Shown: positions 5,514 to 9,077 of the stretch, piece by piece
Numbering within the stretch: the first letter of the stretch is position 1
How the letters are laid out: each line of letters starts with the position of its first letter
Source: Actinomycetes bacterium
GTDB taxonomy: Bacteria; Actinomycetota; Actinomycetes; Actinomycetales; Dermabacteraceae
Length of the DNA: 9,077 nucleotides
NCBI GenBank assembly: GCA_023389045.1
Contig: JAEWEZ010000019.1
Location: 1 to 9,077, forward strand
Direction: 5' to 3'
Translations under genes and position numbers: made by a program
The notes under the pieces: generated by a model
Database searches by the model: none
What the model saw: the letters and a program-made list of their open reading frames with translations, nothing else
What the model was told of the DNA's origin: nothing

Positions 5514-6472
5514 CGAAGGAGACACCGGCAGCGCGTCGGCAGGAACTGCCCGATCTTGCCGCCCTCGCCCTATTCGTGGCGGTCGTGGATACCGGCTCTC
5601 TCGGTGCAGGTGCCCGCAGCCTGGGCATTCACCAACCCAATGCGAGCCGCACCCTCTCCCGTCTGGAAGCGCGCGCCGGCATGACCCTGCTCGAGCGCAG
5701 CCCCCGGGGCACGCGGCCCACCGCCGCCGGTGTGCTGTATGCCGCACACGCCCGCGAACTCCTCGAGGCTGCCGACACCTTCACGAGGTGGCTCGCTCAC
5801 GCCGCGCAAGACACCCCGCAGGAACTCTCCGTCGGAGCGAGCCTCACGATCGCAGAGCATCTTCTGCCGGCCTGGCTCGCCGCGCTCGCCCGGCGTCTTC
5901 CCACCGTGCGCCTCCTGCCGCATCTGGCGAACTCCGCCGAGATCATCACCCAGGTGCGAGAGGGCACGCTCCCCCTCGGTTTCGTCGAAACCCCGCATGT
6001 GCCCTCGGGACTGAACGCCTCCACGCTCACCACCGATGAACTCGTCGTGGTGGTGTCCCGACGCCACCCCTGGGCTGGCCGCACAAACCTCACCCTCGCG
6101 GAACTCGCCCGCACCCCGCTCGTGACCCGCGAAGCCGGCTCGGGAACCCGGGAAGCCTTCGAACAGCTCGTACCGGGCGCTGCACAGACGCCTCCCTTAC
6201 AGACGCTCCCCTCCAATGCTGCGGTGATGGTGGCGGTCGGTGCGGGGAGCGGCCCCGCAGTGCTGTCACGGCTCGCAGTGCGCACAGCGCTCGCCGAGCA
6301 CCGCCTGGTGGAGGTTCCGCTGGTGGAGGGGAAACTGCTGCGGCCCCTGCAGGCGATTTGGGCGGGACCTCGACGGGTGACCGGCCCAGCCGGTGAACTC
6401 CTCGCGATCGCGAGCGCGCAGACATCGCAGATAGCAGGGCCGGGACGCCCTGAAGAGACGCCCCGGCCCTGA
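5504..6472 (+). CDS. LysR-type transcriptional regulator
   Basis: This is a 322-residue LysR-family DNA-binding regulator. The N-terminal winged helix-turn-helix is clear: LALFVAVVDTGSLGAGARSL at 21-40 leads into GIHQPNASRTLSRLEARAGMTLLER at 41-65, followed by the RGTRPTAAG wing. A linker helix and a two-lobed effector-binding domain (about 95-300) follow, with strands such as ELSVGASLTIAEHLLP and LPLGFVETPH. ATG 5504 is chosen over in-frame upstream starts because the HTH then begins at the usual distance and a -10 lies at leaderless spacing. Its divergent position next to a YeiH-family gene mirrors the yeiE-yeiH pair of enterobacteria, but residue-level identity to YeiE was not testable, so the ligand is unknown. 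A 14-residue tail before the HTH is slightly longer than usual. A terminator hairpin overlaps its stop codon. Confidence 0.92.
   Translation: MSGPKETPAARRQELPDLAALALFVAVVDTGSLGAGARSLGIHQPNASRTLSRLEARAGMTLLERSPRGTRPTAAGVLYAAHARELLEAADTFTRWLAHAAQDTPQELSVGASLTIAEHLLPAWLAALARRLPTVRLLPHLANSAEIITQVREGTLPLGFVETPHVPSGLNASTLTTDELVVVVSRRHPWAGRTNLTLAELARTPLVTREAGSGTREAFEQLVPGAAQTPPLQTLPSNAAVMVAVGAGSGPAVLSRLAVRTALAEHRLVEVPLVEGKLLRPLQAIWAGPRRVTGPAGELLAIASAQTSQIAGPGRPEETPRP
6435..6471 (+). terminator. Terminator hairpin overlapping the lysR-type stop codon
   Basis: CAGGGCCGGG at 6435-6444 pairs perfectly with 6462-6471, and two further pairs lie beyond an A/C mismatch. The right arm ends within the TGA stop (6470-6472), so the hairpin is partly coding. 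It lies between convergent genes and may also stop poxB transcripts. A smaller 5-6 bp hairpin at 6499-6520 lies closer to the poxB end. Confidence 0.55.
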
Positions 6473-6543
6473 GCCGCTTGTGCGAGGGGGATGCCGACGG
6501 GGTGTTACCTGCGAGCACCCGACGTCGCCTCTGCGGTCATGAA

Positions 6544-8283
6544 TCAGCGCGGAATATTGCGCACATTCGACGTGGCCATATCGAGCATCTTCCCGACGCC
6601 ACCGCCGAGCACCACCTTCGTTGAACTCATCGCGAAACCGCGGATCTGATCGAAGCTGATCTTGGGCGGCATGGACAGCGCCATCGGGTCGGTGACCACA
6701 TCAATCAGCACCGGCCCGGGCGTGGCCAGCGCCTTCTGCATTTCCTTGCGGAGCTTCTTCGGGTCGGTAATACGCACCGAGGGAATCCCCGCGCCCTGCG
6801 CAATCGCCGCAAAGTTCACCTGCTCATGATCGGTTTCATGGTCCGGGATGCCCTCCACGAGCATCTCCAGTTTCACCATGCCGAGGGAGGAGTTATTGAA
6901 GACGACGATCTTGGTATCGAGCTGGTGCAGCTTCACGGTGAGCAGTTCACCCATGAGCATTCCGAGCCCGCCATCCCCGCTCATCGAGATGACCTGCCGA
7001 CCGGGATGGGAGGCCGAGGCACCAATCGCCTGCGGGAGCGCATTGGCCATCGTCCCGTGATGCCAGGAGCCGATGATTCGCCGCTTGCCATTGGGGGTGA
7101 TGTAACGGGCTCCCCACACATTGCACATGCCGGTATCCACCGTGAAAACGGCGTCATCATCGGCAAGATCATCTAGAACGCTCGCCACAAACTCCGGGTG
7201 GATCGGCTTCATCCGCTCCACGTTCTTGGTGTACGCCGCGACCACACCCTTGAGCGCTTTTTCGTGCTTACGCAGCATCTTGTCCAGGAAACGCCGCTCC
7301 GTTTTCACGCTGATCGCGGGCAGCGCAGCCTGGATCGTCAGGGCCACATCACCGTGAATCCCCAGGTCCAGGGGGATGCGCCGACCCAGGCGGGAGGCGT
7401 CGGCGTCGATCTGCACGACCTTCGGGCCCTTCCCTTGCGGCAGGAACTCCGAGTACGGGAAGTCGGTGCCCAGCAGGATCAGCAGGTCAGCCTCATGGGT
7501 GGCCTCATAGGCGGCGCCGTAACCGAGCAGGCCCGACATCCCCACATCGAAGGGGTTGTCGTACTGGATGTGCTCCTTACCGCCGAAGGCGTGTCCGATC
7601 GGTGCCTTGATGGCGTCGGCCAGGGCGAGTACTTCGCGGCGCGCTCCCGCCACCCCGGCACCACAGAACAGGGTGACGGTGTCTGCCTCATTGATGAGGC
7701 CGGCGAGGTCCTGCACGGCGCCGGTCGTGGGAGCCACGGCGCCGAGCTGCGTGGTGAGGGTGTGGGTGAAGGCGCCGGAGACTTCCTGATCGGCAACGTC
7801 ACCGGGCAGTACCAGCACGGAGACGCCGCTCTTGGCGAGGGCGGTCTGGGCGGCGATATGCAGGAGTTTTGCCCCGTGCTCACCGGAGTTGATCATTTCG
7901 CAGAAGTGCGAGCATTCCTGGAAAAGCACCTCGGGATGGGTTTCCTGGAAGAAACCGGTGCCGATCATCCCGGAGGGGATATGCGAGGCGAGGGCGAGCA
8001 CGGGCGCGCCGTCGCGGTGCGCATCGAAGAGACCCTGAATCAGGTGGGTGTTGCCGGGGCCGCAGGAGCCGGCGCAGACGGTGAGTTTGCCGGTGATGCG
8101 TGCTTCGGCGCCGGCTGCGAAGGCGGCAGCCTCTTCATTGCGCACGTGCACCCACTCGATTCCCTCGGTGGTGCGCACGGCATCGACGACGGGGTTGAGC
8201 GAGTCGCCGACGACGCCGTAGATCCGTTCCACCCCCATTTCCTGCAGCTGGTTCACGAGCAGTCGGGCCAGGGTGGTCGCCAC
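6544..8283 (-). CDS. poxB: Pyruvate dehydrogenase (quinone) / pyruvate oxidase
   Basis: PoxB is a thiamine diphosphate- and FAD-dependent flavoenzyme at the cytoplasmic face of the membrane. It decarboxylates pyruvate to acetate and CO2 and passes electrons to quinone. The 579 residues are close to the 572 of the E. coli enzyme. The N-terminal Pyr domain has RIYGVVGDSLN and the catalytic Glu50 in RNEEAAAFAAGAEA, then CAGSCGPGN, FFQETHPEVLFQECSH and a middle FAD domain with GKEHIQYDNPFDVGM (236-249). The C-terminal PP domain has the ThDP/Mg motif SGDGG...VFNNSSLG (435-468). A C-terminal tail of about 30 residues corresponds to the membrane-binding helix of E. coli PoxB. Quinone as acceptor, rather than O2 with H2O2, is inferred from this likeness. 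GTG 8283 has AAGGA (8290-8294) six bases upstream. A long structured leader precedes it. Confidence 0.95.
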   Translation of the reverse strand: MATTLARLLVNQLQEMGVERIYGVVGDSLNPVVDAVRTTEGIEWVHVRNEEAAAFAAGAEARITGKLTVCAGSCGPGNTHLIQGLFDAHRDGAPVLALASHIPSGMIGTGFFQETHPEVLFQECSHFCEMINSGEHGAKLLHIAAQTALAKSGVSVLVLPGDVADQEVSGAFTHTLTTQLGAVAPTTGAVQDLAGLINEADTVTLFCGAGVAGARREVLALADAIKAPIGHAFGGKEHIQYDNPFDVGMSGLLGYGAAYEATHEADLLILLGTDFPYSEFLPQGKGPKVVQIDADASRLGRRIPLDLGIHGDVALTIQAALPAISVKTERRFLDKMLRKHEKALKGVVAAYTKNVERMKPIHPEFVASVLDDLADDDAVFTVDTGMCNVWGARYITPNGKRRIIGSWHHGTMANALPQAIGASASHPGRQVISMSGDGGLGMLMGELLTVKLHQLDTKIVVFNNSSLGMVKLEMLVEGIPDHETDHEQVNFAAIAQGAGIPSVRITDPKKLRKEMQKALATPGPVLIDVVTDPMALSMPPKISFDQIRGFAMSSTKVVLGGGVGKMLDMATSNVRNIPR

Positions 8284-8477
8284 GGTTTATCCTTCCGGGT
8301 CGGTCCGCGCAGCGCGCGGGAGGGTGCTCTCGGGCCGCGCGTGTGCGCGCTGGCCCACCCTTTGACGCTAACGCTCAGGAGCCGACGAGGCACGGGCTTC
8401 GTTCCGGACCTCACGTTGGGGTGGATTCCCACCGCGGGGAGGTGCGGCATGGCTGCGTGCCCGTGTCACTCGTCGGC
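8284..8477 (-). promoter_or_regulatory. Candidate structured 5' leader of poxB
   Basis: Reading toward poxB there are several paired elements. An outer helix joins 8469-8477 plus 8460-8465 with 8381-8389 plus 8391-8396 (15 bp with a small 3x1 internal loop). Inside it are an 8-of-9 bp helix (8404-8412 with 8439-8447) and a 5-bp hairpin with a 4-nt loop (8420-8433). Next is a hairpin of 10 bp with one bulge and a 4-nt loop (8332-8356), extended by AGGGT/ACCCT (8321-8325, 8357-8361). Then comes a 6-bp hairpin (8305-8319), followed by the AAGGA ribosome site at 8290-8294. A -10-like TAGCGT (8370-8365, minus strand) lies within it. The elements match no riboswitch class I can name. Pairings are read by eye, and some could be chance in GC-rich DNA or belong to a terminator of the upstream kinase gene. 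Confidence 0.35.
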
Positions 8478-8527
8478 CCTGTGGGGAGTGGCACTGACGC
8501 CAGAGACCAATGCGCAGCGCTCAGAGC

Positions 8528-9077
8528 TCAGACATCGTGGGCGTCATCGGCGAGCCATCCGCGGGGGTCGGCATGGGCGATCACGGCGGCGGTCACCCGC
8601 GAGGCAGCCTCCAGGGCATGGATGAGCGTTATGTCGTCGAGGTCAGTGGCCCGTCGGCCGGCAAGAACCCGCGCGAGAGCACCATGGAATGCATCACCGG
8701 CACCCAGCGTGCTGACGACGGGTGAGGCGGGCGGAACCGGAACCTCCCGCACCGTCCCGTCGGCCCCGCGCAGCAGGATCGGATGGGCACCCTGCGTGAT
8801 CGCCGCCCAGCGCACCCCGTGCGCGGCAAGAAAGTCGAGGGTGCTCGCGGGGGTGTCGCAGCCGACGGGGCGGAAGGCGGAGGAGACCACGGCGAGATCG
8901 ACCAGCGGGAGTAACTCAGCGGTCCAGGGCTTCACACTGCCGCCGTCGAGAATCGTGAGGATCCGGCGGTCACGCGCCGCGCGGAGCAGGGGCTCGGCGA
9001 GCTCCGGCAGCCAGCCGTCCCATTCGAGAATCTCCACGCCGTCCAGAAGGTTCGCGATGGTGGTGGGGGAGAGGGTG
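8528..9077 (-). CDS. PfkB-family carbohydrate kinase, C-terminal part
   Basis: This is a ribokinase/PfkB-superfamily enzyme, which phosphorylates a sugar or similar hydroxylated substrate with ATP in the cytoplasm. About 183 C-terminal residues are here, open at the right edge, against about 300 for the family; the true start lies outside. Visible features in order are GVEILEWDGWLPELAEPLLRAA, ILTILDGGSVKPW and DLAVVSSAFRPVG. The family signature STLGAGDAFHGALARVLAG follows, with the catalytic-base Asp in GAGDAF and the anion-hole glycines. The usual DTxGAGD begins with Ser here instead of Asp. The substrate cannot be told from this part. It is upstream of poxB on the same strand with 244 bases between, too far and too structured for simple translational coupling, so co-transcription is uncertain. 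Confidence 0.88.
   Translation of the reverse strand, partial: TLSPTTIANLLDGVEILEWDGWLPELAEPLLRAARDRRILTILDGGSVKPWTAELLPLVDLAVVSSAFRPVGCDTPASTLDFLAAHGVRWAAITQGAHPILLRGADGTVREVPVPPASPVVSTLGAGDAFHGALARVLAGRRATDLDDITLIHALEAASRVTAAVIAHADPRGWLADDAHDV

Noticed and set aside
8253..8450. Leader peptide or small gene overlapping the poxB start on the minus strand
   Set aside because: ATG 8450 has no ribosome binding site, and the 65-residue product is Arg/Pro-rich with no feature; it runs into poxB in another frame.
8381..8477. Small bacterial SRP RNA
   Set aside because: The hairpin length and a GGTCCGGAA-like word suggested it, but the conserved apical loop and flanking asymmetric loop are not in the right place.
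8381..8477. Cobalamin riboswitch
   Set aside because: A GGTGGGAATCC-like word resembles part of the motif, but the B12 box and the other conserved segments are missing and PoxB has no B12 link.
7198..8625. Long plus-strand open frame (about 475 codons) opposite poxB
   Set aside because: It has no recognisable domain and a Gly/Glu/His-biased composition; poxB on the other strand is full length and matches motif by motif.

Overview
The window is a high-GC stretch with dense G/C-ending codons, GTG starts and at least two apparently leaderless genes. Together with the sequence character of the Hut proteins (for example a Cys-Ser-Gly triad in HutH), this points to an actinomycete (Actinomycetota). 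I cannot place it to genus from sequence alone.

Left part, 1-4149 (+): histidine utilisation. The end of hutU (urocanate hydratase), a complete hutI (imidazolonepropionase) and a complete hutH (histidine ammonia-lyase) encode the first three steps from histidine to N-formimino-glutamate (HutH, then HutU, then HutI). They are not a tight operon. A terminator-like hairpin follows hutU, hutI looks leaderless with its own -10 box, and hutH has its own -10 candidate and ribosome binding site.

Between hutU and hutI (379-1105) there is no intact gene. The stretch holds a 17-nt tandem repeat, a strong hairpin, and two truncated gene ends joined head to head near 675-690. One is the C-terminus of an unknown minus-strand protein. 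The other is the C-terminal half of a calpain-like (C2) cysteine protease domain on the plus strand. This looks like the scar of a deletion that removed the 5' halves and shared promoter region of a divergent gene pair.

Middle part, 4150-6543: a convergent terminator separates hutH from a minus-strand YeiH-family membrane protein (putative sulfate exporter family). It is divergent from a LysR-type regulator, the usual arrangement for a regulator and its target. The regulator appears leaderless, and a T-N11-A dyad lies over its own -10 and start.

Right part, 6544-9077 (-): poxB, a full-length pyruvate dehydrogenase (quinone)/pyruvate oxidase, then upstream the C-terminal half of a PfkB-family sugar kinase that runs off the window. 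The 244-base gap between them contains nested inverted repeats and two GC-rich hairpins leading to the poxB ribosome binding site. It is a candidate structured leader RNA and the best candidate here for an undescribed regulatory element. I saw no complete new multi-gene system, tRNA, rRNA, CRISPR array or intact mobile element.
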